64,000 nt of DNA from Maribellus luteus (GTDB taxonomy: Bacteria > Bacteroidota > Bacteroidia > Bacteroidales > Prolixibacteraceae): positions 142,658-206,657 of the forward strand of contig NZ_QWGR01000008.1 of assembly GCF_003576475.1 (NCBI RefSeq), in the 5' to 3' direction. Position 1 is the stretch's first letter. Every line of letters starts with the position of its first letter. A model generated the notes under the pieces. That model was not told the DNA's origin. It did not search any database and saw only the letters and a program-made list of their open reading frames with translations. Both the position numbers and the translations under genes were made by a program. Shown here in pieces: positions 52,242 through 62,546 of the stretch.

Positions 52242-53228
52242 ATGAAAATGATGAAAAAGAAATATTTCTTGTTGGGATCGTTGCTTATATTGGTTTTTTC
52301 TGCTTGCAAAAAAGCTGACTACCCGATAGAAGATGCATCCAGTTACACGAAAGTTTTTATGCAATTGGCAAACAACGGAGTTATCGAAAACAAAATGGCA
52401 ATAGAAGACAGTTGGCAGCGTTTTGGGTTTGGCGCCGGTTGTGGAGGAGTTGAGCTGTTGAGCCAGGATATTGAAATAGGGTTTAAGATTGATGAAGAGG
52501 CAATAGCAGAATATAACCAGGGTAATGCAACCAACTATTCTCTTGCTCCGGAAGGAAGTTTCAGGTTAACAGAGGATAAGGTAACTATACCAGGGGGAGC
52601 TACCGGAAGTAATACAATTTATCTTGAAGTAAATCCTTTCAATTTGCAAGGCACAAAGGAATACCTGATACCTATCTCAATAACAAGCAATTCAGCCAAT
52701 CTTCCCATTACTGAGGGCTTGGGTACAACTTATTATTTAGTTTCCGGATTCTATGAAAACAATCCATTTGAACCATACTCTCAGGAAAACTGGACAATTC
52801 ATGATTATTCGGATGACGAAAACGATGGAGCGACCACTGGAGGACGCGCTCACCACGCCATAGATGGCAATATTGTTACTCTTTGGCATTCGCAATGGAG
52901 AAAAGATGAAAACGGATGGCGCCCGGGTCACCCACACTTTATCGCGATAGATATGCATGAAACCTTAACCTTGCATGGTATTAAAATTTATGGGAGAGTA
53001 GGGTCAAAATATGCTTATCTTTTCCCAAAAGATGTTTTTGTTGAAACAAGTATGGATGGAGAAAACTGGACTCCGGCCGGAACCTATACGCTCACGGCTT
53101 CTGCAGATGATACTTCAGCTACCATGTATTTCGCGAAAAATGTCCAGGCACAATATTTCAAGTTTACCACGCTAAGTAGCAAAGGCGGTGGCGCGACCAC
53201 TGCAGTTACTGAAATAGTGGCATTTTAA
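52242..53228 (+). CDS. DUF1735 and F5/8 type C (discoidin) domain lipoprotein
   Basis: 328 residues. Lipobox 'LLILVFSACKKADYP' near residue 20. Residues ~30-155 fit DUF1735, an Ig-like module common in surface glycan-binding proteins ('IDEEAIAEYNQGNATNYSL', 'LQGTKEYLIPISIT'). Residues ~190-328 form a discoidin/F5/8C beta-sandwich: 'GRAHHAIDGNIVTLWHSQW', 'HPHFIAIDMHETLTLHGIKI', 'VQAQYFKFTTLSSKGGGATT'. These domains bind sugars. It is 16 bases after the SusD gene and probably acts as a third surface-binding protein of the locus. Confidence 0.9.
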   Translation: MKMMKKKYFLLGSLLILVFSACKKADYPIEDASSYTKVFMQLANNGVIENKMAIEDSWQRFGFGAGCGGVELLSQDIEIGFKIDEEAIAEYNQGNATNYSLAPEGSFRLTEDKVTIPGGATGSNTIYLEVNPFNLQGTKEYLIPISITSNSANLPITEGLGTTYYLVSGFYENNPFEPYSQENWTIHDYSDDENDGATTGGRAHHAIDGNIVTLWHSQWRKDENGWRPGHPHFIAIDMHETLTLHGIKIYGRVGSKYAYLFPKDVFVETSMDGENWTPAGTYTLTASADDTSATMYFAKNVQAQYFKFTTLSSKGGGATTAVTEIVAF

Positions 53229-53293
53229 AAATTAGTACAAAAGTTTGTGTGCTGCATTTGCAGTGCACAAACTTTTCTGTTTTTTGTATAGAT

Positions 53294-54112
53294 ATGAATA
53301 AATTCTTTTATGCCCTGATGATTGTGGGCTTGCTCTTTTCTTGTGGAAAGTCAAACGATAATCTTCCGCCTGTTGATGAGCCGGAAGAGAAAATATCGGT
53401 GAAGGTTATGACTTATAATATTTATGGGGCCAGAAGTGGAGGGATCCCCGATTTAGAACCTATTGCCGAAGTCATTAGACGAGTGAACCCCGATTTGGTA
53501 GCATTGCAGGAGGTGGATAAGTTTACGAATCGAAACCAGAAGCACGGAGATATTGCCCGAAAACTGGGAGAGTTGACCGGAATGGATTATTTCTTTGCAA
53601 AAGCGATGGATTATAACGGCGGAGAGTATGGCGATGCAGTGCTGTCTAAGCTTCCTGTACTGGAGAAATCAGCATTCAATCTCGAAGTTGAACCGGCACT
53701 TGGCGGTGAAAGACGCTCGGTTGCGCGCATTAAAGTTACAAAAGAAGACAAAGTGTTTTATTTCGTATCGACTCATTTTGATCACTTGAGTGATGAGCGA
53801 AACCGGATAAAGCAAGCTAACGATTTTGTTGAACTGGCAAAAGACTTCGAATGGCCGGTTATTGTTGCCGGAGATTTAAATGCAACTCCGGAATCAAAAA
53901 CGATTAGGATATTAAAAGACTATTTTTCAATGGGATGCCCAAATGGGAATTGCACTCAATATACATTTCCTACATCGAATGCCTCTAAAACCATCGACTA
54001 CATATTGTACGCACCTCTCAATGCTTTTACTCCTAGTATATACAGTGTTTATACCTGGGCAAATCAAGAATCTGATCATTTCCCTGTTGTTGGAATCTTT
54101 GAAATAAATTGA
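53294..54112 (+). CDS. EEP (endonuclease/exonuclease/phosphatase) family lipoprotein
   Basis: 272 residues from ATG 53294, which starts a lipoprotein signal 'MNKFFYALMIVGLLFSCGKS'. All EEP catalytic segments are present: 'VKVMTYNIYGARSGG' (metal-binding Asn), 'LVALQEVDKFTNRNQ' (Glu), 'FVSTHFDHLSDERNRIKQAN' (His), 'VIVAGDLNATPESKTI' (Asp/Asn), and 'ESDHFPVVGIFEI' (Asp-His). The family hydrolyses phosphodiesters and phosphomonoesters with Mg2+. As an exported lipoprotein in a glycan locus it probably acts on phosphorylated glycans or glycolipids, not on chromosomal DNA. It follows the DUF1735 gene by 65 bases. Confidence 0.9.
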   Translation: MNKFFYALMIVGLLFSCGKSNDNLPPVDEPEEKISVKVMTYNIYGARSGGIPDLEPIAEVIRRVNPDLVALQEVDKFTNRNQKHGDIARKLGELTGMDYFFAKAMDYNGGEYGDAVLSKLPVLEKSAFNLEVEPALGGERRSVARIKVTKEDKVFYFVSTHFDHLSDERNRIKQANDFVELAKDFEWPVIVAGDLNATPESKTIRILKDYFSMGCPNGNCTQYTFPTSNASKTIDYILYAPLNAFTPSIYSVYTWANQESDHFPVVGIFEIN

Positions 54113-54467
54113 GAAATGGGCAGTACAATGAATCAGGTGCATTAAGACCATGTCTTATCGCTCATTTGGTCTTTATCTTATAGCCGAAACTGGTAGATTG
54201 GTTTCCATGTAACAATACTTGCGAGTGTTGACTGTTAGTGAAGCCTAATTGAAGTTTTTCAAGTAGGATAACCGGAAAGATGCAGGGGTATTTTGGATCC
54301 CTGAGTTATTACAGGTAAATGTGTTCAGAGTGCTATATTTCCGGGCTTGCCAATGCAGTGGAAGTGAGTTAAAGTCCATCGGTCCGTATTTTATTGAATT
54401 TACTGTTGAAGGATGAAATGCATATTTTTCGTCTTTAACAAAGCTTTCAGATTATATAAAAACAAAC
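54113..54467 (+). other. Intergenic region between the EEP gene and alpha-galactosidase
   Basis: 355 bases with no ORF of note. A weak hairpin (AAGACCA 54144-54150 with TGGTCTT 54167-54173) could end the upstream operon. The sequence just before ATG 54468 is AT-rich and may hold a promoter, but I find no good TAnnTTTG with matched -33. Confidence 0.4.
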
Positions 54468-56702
54468 ATGAGAAAGATATTTATTTTACTGATAGCATCC
54501 GTAGCTATTGCGTTCACTGGCTTTTGTAATTCGGTGAAGCTGATAAAGAAAGAAACAAAAGATTTATCATTGATATTATCTGTCAATAAGGATAGTGTTC
54601 TTCTTTTTCAATATTTCGGGAAAAAAATAGGTGCCCCCTCTCCTTTCTTGCAAAAACAAAGCTACCGCCGTTCCGATTACGGAACTGATCCGGAAGCTTA
54701 TTCAACGGCAGGAGGGAAGAATTTCCGAGAACCGGCCCTGCGGGTTACGCATAGCAATGGAGATTTGAATACAGAGTTGATCTATCTAAATCATAGTCAA
54801 AAGACGCTGGACGATTCCAATGTTCAGGAAACTGTCATTACTTTGCGTGATCGTAAATTGCCCTTGTTCGTTTATGTGACCATCAAGGCATTTCGGAAAG
54901 AGAATGTATTTAGCCAAAGCGTTCGGATCGAAAACAGGGAATCTTCAAATGTTGTTCTGCACAACTACTATTCAATGTACTTGCCGGTAAAAGCGAACAA
55001 ATATTATTTAAATTCCTTTGCTGGTGATTGGGCCCGAGAAATGGGGCTGGAAGAGACAAGACTTACTCATGGAATAAAGAGTATTGAGAGCAAAAAAGGG
55101 ATGAGAACCACCCGAACAGAGAATCCTTCGTTTTTATTGTCACTCAATGCGCCAATGGACGAAAACTATGGCGAGGTAATCGGTGGAGCATTGGCCTGGA
55201 GTGGTAATTATAAACTGAATTTTGAACTCGATGAATTTGATGTGGTAAATATATCAGCGGGTATCAATCCGTATGCTTCAGAGTATCATCTTTCTTCGGG
55301 GGAGAGTCTTGAAACACCGGATGCGATTTACACTTACAGCGCAGAAGGAGCTGGTGGCATAAGTCGTAACCTGCACGATTGGGCCCGTGGTTATGGTATT
55401 TACGATTGCGGGAGTATTCGTCCAACTCTTCTCAATAGCTGGGAGGGGGCCTATTTTACTTTTGACGAAAAAACGATAACGGATATGGTTGATGATGCAG
55501 CATCCATGGGCCTTGAAATGTTTGTATTGGATGATGGTTGGTTCGGAAATAAATATCCGCGTAATGATTCAAAAGCTGGCCTTGGTGATTGGCAGGTTAA
55601 CAGGGAGAAGTTACCCCGCGGAATTGATTACATAGCCAAATACACAGTCAAAAAGGGTTTGAAGTTCGGTATCTGGATAGAACCGGAAATGGTTAATCCG
55701 AAAAGTGAACTGGCAGAAAAGCACCCGGAGTGGATTGTAAAAAGCAAGGGCCGTGATATGCCAACAATTCGCAGTCAATGGTTACTCGACCTGAGTAACC
55801 CGGAGGTTCAGAATTTTGTTTACGATGTTTTTGATAAAGTAATGAGCCAGTCCGAAGACATTTCATACATTAAATGGGATGCAAACCGGCATGCTGAAAG
55901 TGTAGGTTCCGATTTTTTGCCGGCTGATGAACAGTCTCACTTTTGGGTGAATTACACTTTAGGCTTTTACAGTGTACTGGAACGAATCAGGGAAAAGTAT
56001 CCGGATGTAATAATCCAGGCCTGTGCTTCAGGTGGAGGACGGGTTGATTATGGAGTGCTAAAGTACACGCAAGAAGTCTGGACAAGTGATAATACGGATG
56101 CTTTGAGTCGCGTTTTTATCCAGTACGGAACCAACCTGATTTATCCGGCAATAGTAACAGGCTCCCATGTGTCAGCAGTCCCCAATCATCAAACCAATAA
56201 CCAAACACCCCTGAAGTTTCGTTTCGACATTGCCATGAGTGGTCGCTTGGGAATGGAGTTACAGCCCCAAGACATGAATGAAAAAGATAAGGAGTTTGCC
56301 AAACAGGCAATAGCCACCTATAAAGATGTCAGGGACTTGGTGATGTATGGCGATTTATACCGGCTTGCCTCGCCATATGATGGGAAAGGATACTATTCGT
56401 TGATGTATGTTGATAAGCAAAAGCAACGCGCAGTGGTTTATGGTTATTGTATAAATTACCAGGGACGGGGACTTACTCCAAAATTTCGGCTGAGAGGACT
56501 TGACCCGAAAAAGAGCTATACGGTAAAGGAGATAAATAACCCGGGCAAGAACTCTGTCTTTTGGGGAGATGGTATGGTATTCACCGGCGAGTATCTTATT
56601 AACGAAGGTATTAATCCCAAACTCCAAAAAATATACGATAGTGCCGTTTTTAGCATAGAAGAAGTTACTTTGCTTAGCCCGAGTAATATGGGTACAAACT
56701 AA
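54468..56702 (+). CDS. GH36 alpha-galactosidase
   Basis: 744 residues, the usual length. A signal peptide (residues ~1-20) sends it out of the cytoplasm. The GH36 N-terminal beta-supersandwich leads to the TIM barrel. The nucleophile is D471 in 'ISYIKWDANRHAES', and the acid/base is D541 in 'VWTSDNTDALSR' (SD-x2-D-x3-R). The substrate-binding 'FGIWIEPEMVNPKSELAEKH' is also characteristic. It would release alpha-1,6- or other alpha-linked galactose from oligo- or polysaccharides in the periplasm, after SusCD import. Confidence 0.95.
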   Translation: MRKIFILLIASVAIAFTGFCNSVKLIKKETKDLSLILSVNKDSVLLFQYFGKKIGAPSPFLQKQSYRRSDYGTDPEAYSTAGGKNFREPALRVTHSNGDLNTELIYLNHSQKTLDDSNVQETVITLRDRKLPLFVYVTIKAFRKENVFSQSVRIENRESSNVVLHNYYSMYLPVKANKYYLNSFAGDWAREMGLEETRLTHGIKSIESKKGMRTTRTENPSFLLSLNAPMDENYGEVIGGALAWSGNYKLNFELDEFDVVNISAGINPYASEYHLSSGESLETPDAIYTYSAEGAGGISRNLHDWARGYGIYDCGSIRPTLLNSWEGAYFTFDEKTITDMVDDAASMGLEMFVLDDGWFGNKYPRNDSKAGLGDWQVNREKLPRGIDYIAKYTVKKGLKFGIWIEPEMVNPKSELAEKHPEWIVKSKGRDMPTIRSQWLLDLSNPEVQNFVYDVFDKVMSQSEDISYIKWDANRHAESVGSDFLPADEQSHFWVNYTLGFYSVLERIREKYPDVIIQACASGGGRVDYGVLKYTQEVWTSDNTDALSRVFIQYGTNLIYPAIVTGSHVSAVPNHQTNNQTPLKFRFDIAMSGRLGMELQPQDMNEKDKEFAKQAIATYKDVRDLVMYGDLYRLASPYDGKGYYSLMYVDKQKQRAVVYGYCINYQGRGLTPKFRLRGLDPKKSYTVKEINNPGKNSVFWGDGMVFTGEYLINEGINPKLQKIYDSAVFSIEEVTLLSPSNMGTN

Positions 56703-56852
56703 GATATTTTAAAGTTTATTGCGAGTATGTATAACATCGAAGAGATTGCTTCTTCGTACCTTCTAGAATTCTTCAGAAGACATCTGTTGGAATGGAAAAA
56801 GCTAGGCGTATCAGTTTAAAATAAAGATGTTGTACTGTAATGTGCACGTAAC

Positions 56853-56893
56853 AAAGGGGGCTCAACCATACAAGTAGCTGAGCCCCCTTTTAA
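56853..56893 (+). terminator. Intrinsic terminator after alpha-galactosidase
   Basis: AAAGGGGGCTCA (56853-56864) pairs perfectly with TGAGCCCCCTTT (56879-56890), 14-base loop, then T residues. The rest of 56703-57021 shows no gene. Confidence 0.87.
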
Positions 56894-57021
56894 TGTAAGC
56901 AAAGTAAGTGTTGGCAGGTATTAGTTTACTTTAAGAAAATAGGCGATCCTATTAAAGAAAGAATATTTATGGTTAAACAGACTCTACAGGATGCACAATT
57001 CAATTCATTCTTTTAAGTTTG

Positions 57022-59523
57022 ATGAAATCAATCAAAAAGAATCTGTATCCTAAATTAAATGAACCTAAGATGAGTGCTTTATCCAGTTTTATTTTTCAGC
57101 GGTGGGGTGTTTTAATACTGCTGTCTCTGTTTACTATTTCAACAATATCGTGCGATTCTCCTAAACCTGCCGAGCCGGTTTTGATCGGGAAAGCGCTTCC
57201 CGTTTGGGCCAAAGGCCGTGAAACCGAAAAGAACCTGAACCTTGGCTTTCACGGGGTTTTTCGGGCAGAGAATGGACAGGATGTAAAACTAAAAATAACC
57301 GGTTCTACACTTTACCGTGTTTTTCTGAACGGTGAATTTCTGGGCTACGGTCCGGCGCGTACAGCGCAAGGTTTTTTTCGTGTGGATGAATACGAACTGA
57401 AAGACCGCCTGAAGTCCGGGGCAAACATCGTAGCAGTTGAGGTGGCTGGATACAATGTAAATTCCTATTACACCATGGATCAGCCCTCGTTTTTGCAGGC
57501 TGAAGTGGTAGCGGGTGACGATGTTTTGTTGGCAACCGGAGAAGATGCTGGTTTCAGCGCTTTCGTGTTAAAAGAGCGTTTGCAAAAAGCAGAACGCTAT
57601 AGTTTTCAGCGGCCGTTTACCGAATATTACCGATTGGACGAGAATTCGCGTGCGTGGAGAAGTTCGGAAGCAGAACCTGCCGAAACTCTGGAGTTGGCCG
57701 TACAAGCGGGAGGAGAACTGCTTCCGCGTAATTTACTGTTGCCCGATTTTGACGTGGTCCGCCCGCAGGCGATTTATTCAAAGGGGACATTGTCAAAACA
57801 GGTTCCCGAAGGCTATGGGAAAGACCGGTCGCTTACCAACATCAGTGATATCTTAAAAGGTTTTCCGGAAGACAAACTGGAAACAATCCCTTCACTTTGG
57901 TTGCAGGAAATAGTCACTGTTTCTCATGAAATAATAAGTGAACCGTATAGCGGAGCCTCTTTTCCGGTAAGTGAAAATTCGTTTGTAACCTGCGATTTTG
58001 GAACCAATCTTTCGGGTTTTATTGGCGGGAAAGTGAGCTGTTCAGAACCGTCAAAGCTGGTATTCTTTTTTGATGAAATACTGACCGATGGCGATGTACA
58101 ACCCAAAAAACGATCGGGAAGCGTAAACAATTACGTAGTATACGAACTGGAGCCGGGGACTTATAATCTTGAATCTTTTGAAAGTTACACGTTTAAGTTC
58201 CTGAAAATAATGGTGCTGCAAGGAGCATGTAAGTTCAACGATGTTCACCTGCGCGAATATGCCTATCCCGAACATTCGCTGGCCAGCTTTGAGAGCGACA
58301 ATACCAAGCTGAACGCCATATACGAGGCTGCTGAGCAAACATTCCGTCAAAATTCGGTAGATATTTTCATGGACTGCCCATCGCGCGAAAGAGCGGGCTG
58401 GCTTTGCGACAGCTATTTTATGGCCATTATGGAAAAGGGCTTCACCGGGAAATCGGCCATTGCCTATAATTATTACGAAAACTTTGCTCTGCCCGACAGT
58501 TTTGCCTTTTTGCCCGATGGGATGCTCCCCATGTGTTTCCCGGCCGACCATAACGACGGGGTCTTTATTCCCAACTGGGCAATGTGGTTTATTGTGCAGG
58601 TGGAAGATTATGCCAGCCGTGGCGGCGATCCGGAGTTGATTGCAAAACTGGAGCCGCGGGTGTCGAAATTGCTCGATTATTTTGTTCAGTTTGAAAACGA
58701 AGACGGGCTGCTCGAAAAACTTCAAAGCTGGATTTTTGTAGAATGGTCGAAAGCCAACGATTTTGTGCAGGATGTAAATTACCCGACCAACATGCTTTAC
58801 AGTGCTGCCCTGGAAAAGGCTGGCAAACTGTATCAAAATACAACCTGGGCAGAAAAAGCTGACAAGGTAAAACAGACTATTTTGAAGCAGTCGTTTAACG
58901 GAAGCTTCTTTGTGGACAATGCCGTTCGGGAAGCGGATGGGAAGCTTCAGGTGACTACAAATACAACAGAAGCGTGCCAGTATTACGCTTTCTTTTTCAA
59001 TATTGCCACACCGGAAACGCACCCGGAACTTTGGAAGAAGTTGACCACAGATTTCGGCCCCAAGCGTGACGATAAAGTTACTTACCCCGATGTCTTCCGG
59101 GCCAATGCGTTTATAGGAAACTATCTCCGGATGGACATTCTTTCGCGTTATGGTTTGCAGAAACAAATGCTGGGAGAAATCCAGGATTATTTCTATTACA
59201 TGGCTGAACAAACGGGGACGTTGTGGGAAAATACGGGTTCATATGCGAGTTGTAATCACGGATTTGCATCGTATCTCGGGCATGTTTTGTACCGCGATGT
59301 GTTGGGAATTAGTTCGGTGGACTACCTCAAAAAAGAAGTGACCATTCGCTTTGCGGATCTCGATCTGAACAAATGCAGCGGAGTAATGCCGGTGGAAGAT
59401 GAGGCGATTGAATTGAAATGGGAACGTTTCGGTAACCAGCTAAATTATTCGGTTAAAGTACCTACAGGCTTCAAAGTCAACATTGAAAACTTGAGTTCTT
59501 TGGAGTTGAACAAGGTAAATTAG
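57022..59523 (+). CDS. GH78-type alpha-L-rhamnosidase-like glycoside hydrolase
   Basis: 833 residues from ATG 57022; ATG 57070 ('MSALSSFIFQRW') would place the lipobox 'FTISTISCDS' nearer the N-terminus. The N-terminal beta domains (residues ~50-400, e.g. 'LYRVFLNGEFLGYGPARTAQ') precede an (alpha/alpha)6 barrel. The GH78 catalytic signature appears as 'FMDCPSRERAGWLCD' with D451, E456 and D463. These correspond to the Asp/Glu/Asp set in GH78 enzymes. The local text differs from the common DCPQRxxxGWTGD, so it represents a divergent GH78 subgroup or a GH78-like clan member. It probably cleaves alpha-L-rhamnose or a related sugar at the cell surface or in the periplasm. Confidence 0.85.
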   Translation: MKSIKKNLYPKLNEPKMSALSSFIFQRWGVLILLSLFTISTISCDSPKPAEPVLIGKALPVWAKGRETEKNLNLGFHGVFRAENGQDVKLKITGSTLYRVFLNGEFLGYGPARTAQGFFRVDEYELKDRLKSGANIVAVEVAGYNVNSYYTMDQPSFLQAEVVAGDDVLLATGEDAGFSAFVLKERLQKAERYSFQRPFTEYYRLDENSRAWRSSEAEPAETLELAVQAGGELLPRNLLLPDFDVVRPQAIYSKGTLSKQVPEGYGKDRSLTNISDILKGFPEDKLETIPSLWLQEIVTVSHEIISEPYSGASFPVSENSFVTCDFGTNLSGFIGGKVSCSEPSKLVFFFDEILTDGDVQPKKRSGSVNNYVVYELEPGTYNLESFESYTFKFLKIMVLQGACKFNDVHLREYAYPEHSLASFESDNTKLNAIYEAAEQTFRQNSVDIFMDCPSRERAGWLCDSYFMAIMEKGFTGKSAIAYNYYENFALPDSFAFLPDGMLPMCFPADHNDGVFIPNWAMWFIVQVEDYASRGGDPELIAKLEPRVSKLLDYFVQFENEDGLLEKLQSWIFVEWSKANDFVQDVNYPTNMLYSAALEKAGKLYQNTTWAEKADKVKQTILKQSFNGSFFVDNAVREADGKLQVTTNTTEACQYYAFFFNIATPETHPELWKKLTTDFGPKRDDKVTYPDVFRANAFIGNYLRMDILSRYGLQKQMLGEIQDYFYYMAEQTGTLWENTGSYASCNHGFASYLGHVLYRDVLGISSVDYLKKEVTIRFADLDLNKCSGVMPVEDEAIELKWERFGNQLNYSVKVPTGFKVNIENLSSLELNKVN

Positions 59524-59642
59524 CCCTTTGTGGATTGCTTTAATGATACTGAGATGATAACTTATTTCCGCAAGTAAAATATTGTGTTTAGCAAGTGACG
59601 GAGCTTGCGCTGAAACCCTTTCATACAAACGGGTGAAAGAAA

Positions 59643-59668
59643 ATCTGCGGTAATCTGCGTCATCTGCG
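59643..59668. repeat. ATCTGCG triple repeat
   Basis: ATCTGCG at 59643, 59653 and 59662, spaced by 10 and 9. Short runs of this word recur between genes in many Bacteroidota. No gene is seen in the gap 59524-59778. Confidence 0.5.
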
Positions 59669-59778
59669 TGAAATAACAAAATCTTGCGAATTCTGGATGA
59701 TAATACTGCATTTGAATAATACCGGAAATTATAGCACTTTTATGTGACATTGATTTTCAAATAAACAACCTAAGTCCA

Positions 59779-62472
59779 ATGAAAACCATTTTACCCGTTT
59801 TAATGGCTGTATTGCTGCTTTCATGCAGCCGGCAGTCTGTTGAGTTTGCACCTGAGAATCTGAAAAGTGAGTACCTCGTAAACCCGATTGGGATCGACAC
59901 CAAAAATCCACGATTCACCTGGCAGTTATTGGCAGAAGAATCCGGAATTCAGCAACGAGCCTACCAGGTAATTGTCGGAACCGATTCTTCGAATGTTGCA
60001 GCCGGGAACGGAGATGCCTGGAATTCGGGCAGCATTCAGTCTGAAACCATTCCAGTAAAATACGAGGGTACCGGGTTGCAGCCTTTTACCAAGTATTTTT
60101 GGCAAGTTAAAGTTCAGCTTCAGAACGGGAGTTGGACCGCCAACTCGAAAGTAGCCAGTTTCGAAACCGGAATGATGGATCCGGCCAACTGGAAAGGCGA
60201 TTGGATTTCAGATTCGTATGACTTCAATATAAAACCGGCTCCGTATTTCCGGAAAGGATTTACGGTTGGGAACAAGATAAAATCGGCGCGGGCCTACATT
60301 GCAGCTGCCGGATTATACGAACTCTATTTAAACGGTGAAAAAGTAGGGAATCATCGCCTCGATCCGATGTACACCCGCTTCGACCGCCGTGTCCTATACG
60401 TGACCTATGATGTGACCAAAAATCTTTCGGAAGGAGAAAACGCGGTGGGCGTTATTCTGGGGAATGGCTGGTACAACCATCAGTCAACGGCGGTTTGGTA
60501 TTTCGACAAAGCACCGTGGCGGGCGCGTCCAAAGTTTTGCATGGATCTGAGGATTCAGTATGAAGACGGAACGGAGGAAACTCTTTCAACCGACCAGGGA
60601 TGGAAAACTTCGCTGTCGCCCGTTATTTTTAACAGTATTTATACGGCTGAACATTACGATGCTCGTTTGGAGCAGGAAGGCTGGAACCAGGCAGGCTTTG
60701 ACGATTCGAAATGGAGAGGTTCGATGAAAACCAATGCTCCTTCGAATAACATTACGGCGCAGGTTTTGCATCCGATCCGGAACGTTACTGAAATTCCGGC
60801 AAAAACTGTTACAAAGTTTAGCGACCGTAATTATGTGGTTGATTTTGGGCGCAACATGGCCGGTGTTACAAAACTGGAACTAAAAGGTGCGGAGGGCACA
60901 ACGGTTCGATTGAAACACGGCGAGCGCTTGTATGACAACGAGCATGTTGATATGTCGAATATCGATGTACACTATCGCCCAACCGACGATTCCGATCCGT
61001 TTCAAACCGATATTGTGGTTCTGAGCGGCAATGACGATGTGTTTATGCCGAAATTCAATTACAAAGGGTTTCAGTTTGTGGAAGTGACTTCTGACAAACC
61101 CATTGAACTGACAGAAAAGAACCTGACGGCTTATTTTATGCACAGCGATGTTCCTGCTGTGGGAACCATTCATTCCTCCAACGAAACGCTCAATAAAACC
61201 TGGAAGGCAGCGAATGCATCGTACCTTTCCAATTTGTTTGGTTACCCTACCGACTGTCCGCAACGCGAGAAAAACGGCTGGACCGGCGACGCGCAGATCA
61301 ATATTGAAACCGGTTTGTATAATTACGATGCCATTACCATTTATGAAAAATGGATGGCCGATCACCGCGATGAACAACAGCCAAACGGCGTGCTTCCGGC
61401 AATTATTCCCACCGATGGCTGGGGCTATACCTGGGCAAACGGCCCCGACTGGACCAGCACGATTGCTATTATTCCGTGGAATATTTACCTGTTTTACGGC
61501 GATACAAAAGTTCTGGAAGACTGTTACGAAAATATCCGGCTTTATGTTGATCATATCAGCGATTTGTACCCTTCCGGAATTACCGACTGGGGGCTGGGCG
61601 ATTGGGTTCCGGTAAAATCGAAAGCACCCAAAGAATTTACCTCTACCGCTTATTATTTTGTGGATGCCACCATTCTGGCTAAAACAGCTGAGATTTTAGG
61701 CAAACAAGCCGATGCTGAAAAGTATTACTCCCTGGCAGAGAAAATAAAAACAGCACTGAACAATAAATACCTCGACCGCGAGACCGGCATTTACGGAAGC
61801 GGGCTGCAAACCGAGTTGAGTTTTCCGCTGCAATGGAATTTTGTTCCGGAAGATATGCGTGAAAAGGTAGCCGCCAATCTGGCTAAAAGAGTGGAAGCCG
61901 ATAACAAACACATTGATGTGGGGCTGTTGGGAACAAAAGCCATTTTAAATGCACTGAGTGAAAACGGTTATCCCGACCTTGCCTACGAAGTAGCTGCGCA
62001 AGAGACTTTTCCTTCATGGGGATGGTGGATTGTAAACGGAGCTACCACATTTTACGAGAACTGGCCGCTGGATGCCCAACGTGATGTTTCGATGAACCAC
62101 ATCATGTTTGGCGAAATCGATGCCTGGTACTACAAAGCTTTGGGCGGGATTTTTCCCGACGAAGAAAAGCCCGGCTTTAAAAACGTGATCCTGAAACCCA
62201 ACTTTGTGGCGGGGCTCGATCATTTTGAAGCCAAACACGAAAGCCCATACGGCGAAATTGTTTCGGCCTGGAAAAAAGCGGGAGAGGAAGTGGAATACAA
62301 AGTGCAAATTCCGGCGAACAGCACAGCAACACTTATCCTGAGTGCTTCAGCAATAACAGAAAGCGGAAAAGATCTTTCTGTAAATGAAAACATTGTGGTT
62401 GTACAAAAGGATGACAAACAGGTTAAGCTTCAACTTGTTTCGGGAACTTATTTGTTTGAAATAAAACAGTAA
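59779..62472 (+). CDS. GH78 alpha-L-rhamnosidase
   Basis: 897 residues. Lipobox 'LMAVLLLSCSRQS'. N-terminal fibronectin-like domain with 'EYLVNPIGIDTKNPRFTWQL' and 'LQPFTKYFWQVKVQLQNGSW', typical of this family. A beta-sandwich module with 'AYIAAAGLYELYLNGEKVGN' follows, then the (alpha/alpha)6 barrel. The GH78 catalytic signature is complete: 'PTDCPQREKNGWTGDAQI' with D492, E497, D504. It hydrolyses terminal alpha-L-rhamnose from plant-type or bacterial glycans. It lies in the same polysaccharide locus as the GH36 and the divergent GH78. Confidence 0.95.
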   Translation: MKTILPVLMAVLLLSCSRQSVEFAPENLKSEYLVNPIGIDTKNPRFTWQLLAEESGIQQRAYQVIVGTDSSNVAAGNGDAWNSGSIQSETIPVKYEGTGLQPFTKYFWQVKVQLQNGSWTANSKVASFETGMMDPANWKGDWISDSYDFNIKPAPYFRKGFTVGNKIKSARAYIAAAGLYELYLNGEKVGNHRLDPMYTRFDRRVLYVTYDVTKNLSEGENAVGVILGNGWYNHQSTAVWYFDKAPWRARPKFCMDLRIQYEDGTEETLSTDQGWKTSLSPVIFNSIYTAEHYDARLEQEGWNQAGFDDSKWRGSMKTNAPSNNITAQVLHPIRNVTEIPAKTVTKFSDRNYVVDFGRNMAGVTKLELKGAEGTTVRLKHGERLYDNEHVDMSNIDVHYRPTDDSDPFQTDIVVLSGNDDVFMPKFNYKGFQFVEVTSDKPIELTEKNLTAYFMHSDVPAVGTIHSSNETLNKTWKAANASYLSNLFGYPTDCPQREKNGWTGDAQINIETGLYNYDAITIYEKWMADHRDEQQPNGVLPAIIPTDGWGYTWANGPDWTSTIAIIPWNIYLFYGDTKVLEDCYENIRLYVDHISDLYPSGITDWGLGDWVPVKSKAPKEFTSTAYYFVDATILAKTAEILGKQADAEKYYSLAEKIKTALNNKYLDRETGIYGSGLQTELSFPLQWNFVPEDMREKVAANLAKRVEADNKHIDVGLLGTKAILNALSENGYPDLAYEVAAQETFPSWGWWIVNGATTFYENWPLDAQRDVSMNHIMFGEIDAWYYKALGGIFPDEEKPGFKNVILKPNFVAGLDHFEAKHESPYGEIVSAWKKAGEEVEYKVQIPANSTATLILSASAITESGKDLSVNENIVVVQKDDKQVKLQLVSGTYLFEIKQ

Positions 62473-62546
62473 AGAAGTTGATTTTTAGGTGTAGCGAAGG
62501 TTGTTTTTCTACTGTTAGGTGAGATAATGGATTCCTGGTATGAGCA

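Noticed and set aside
58051..59211. 386-residue minus-strand ORF
   Set aside because: Lies wholly inside the GH78-like gene, antisense, with Phe/His-rich composition expected of a shadow frame.
60880..61554. 224-residue minus-strand ORF
   Set aside because: Antisense to the GH78 gene, no recognisable domain.
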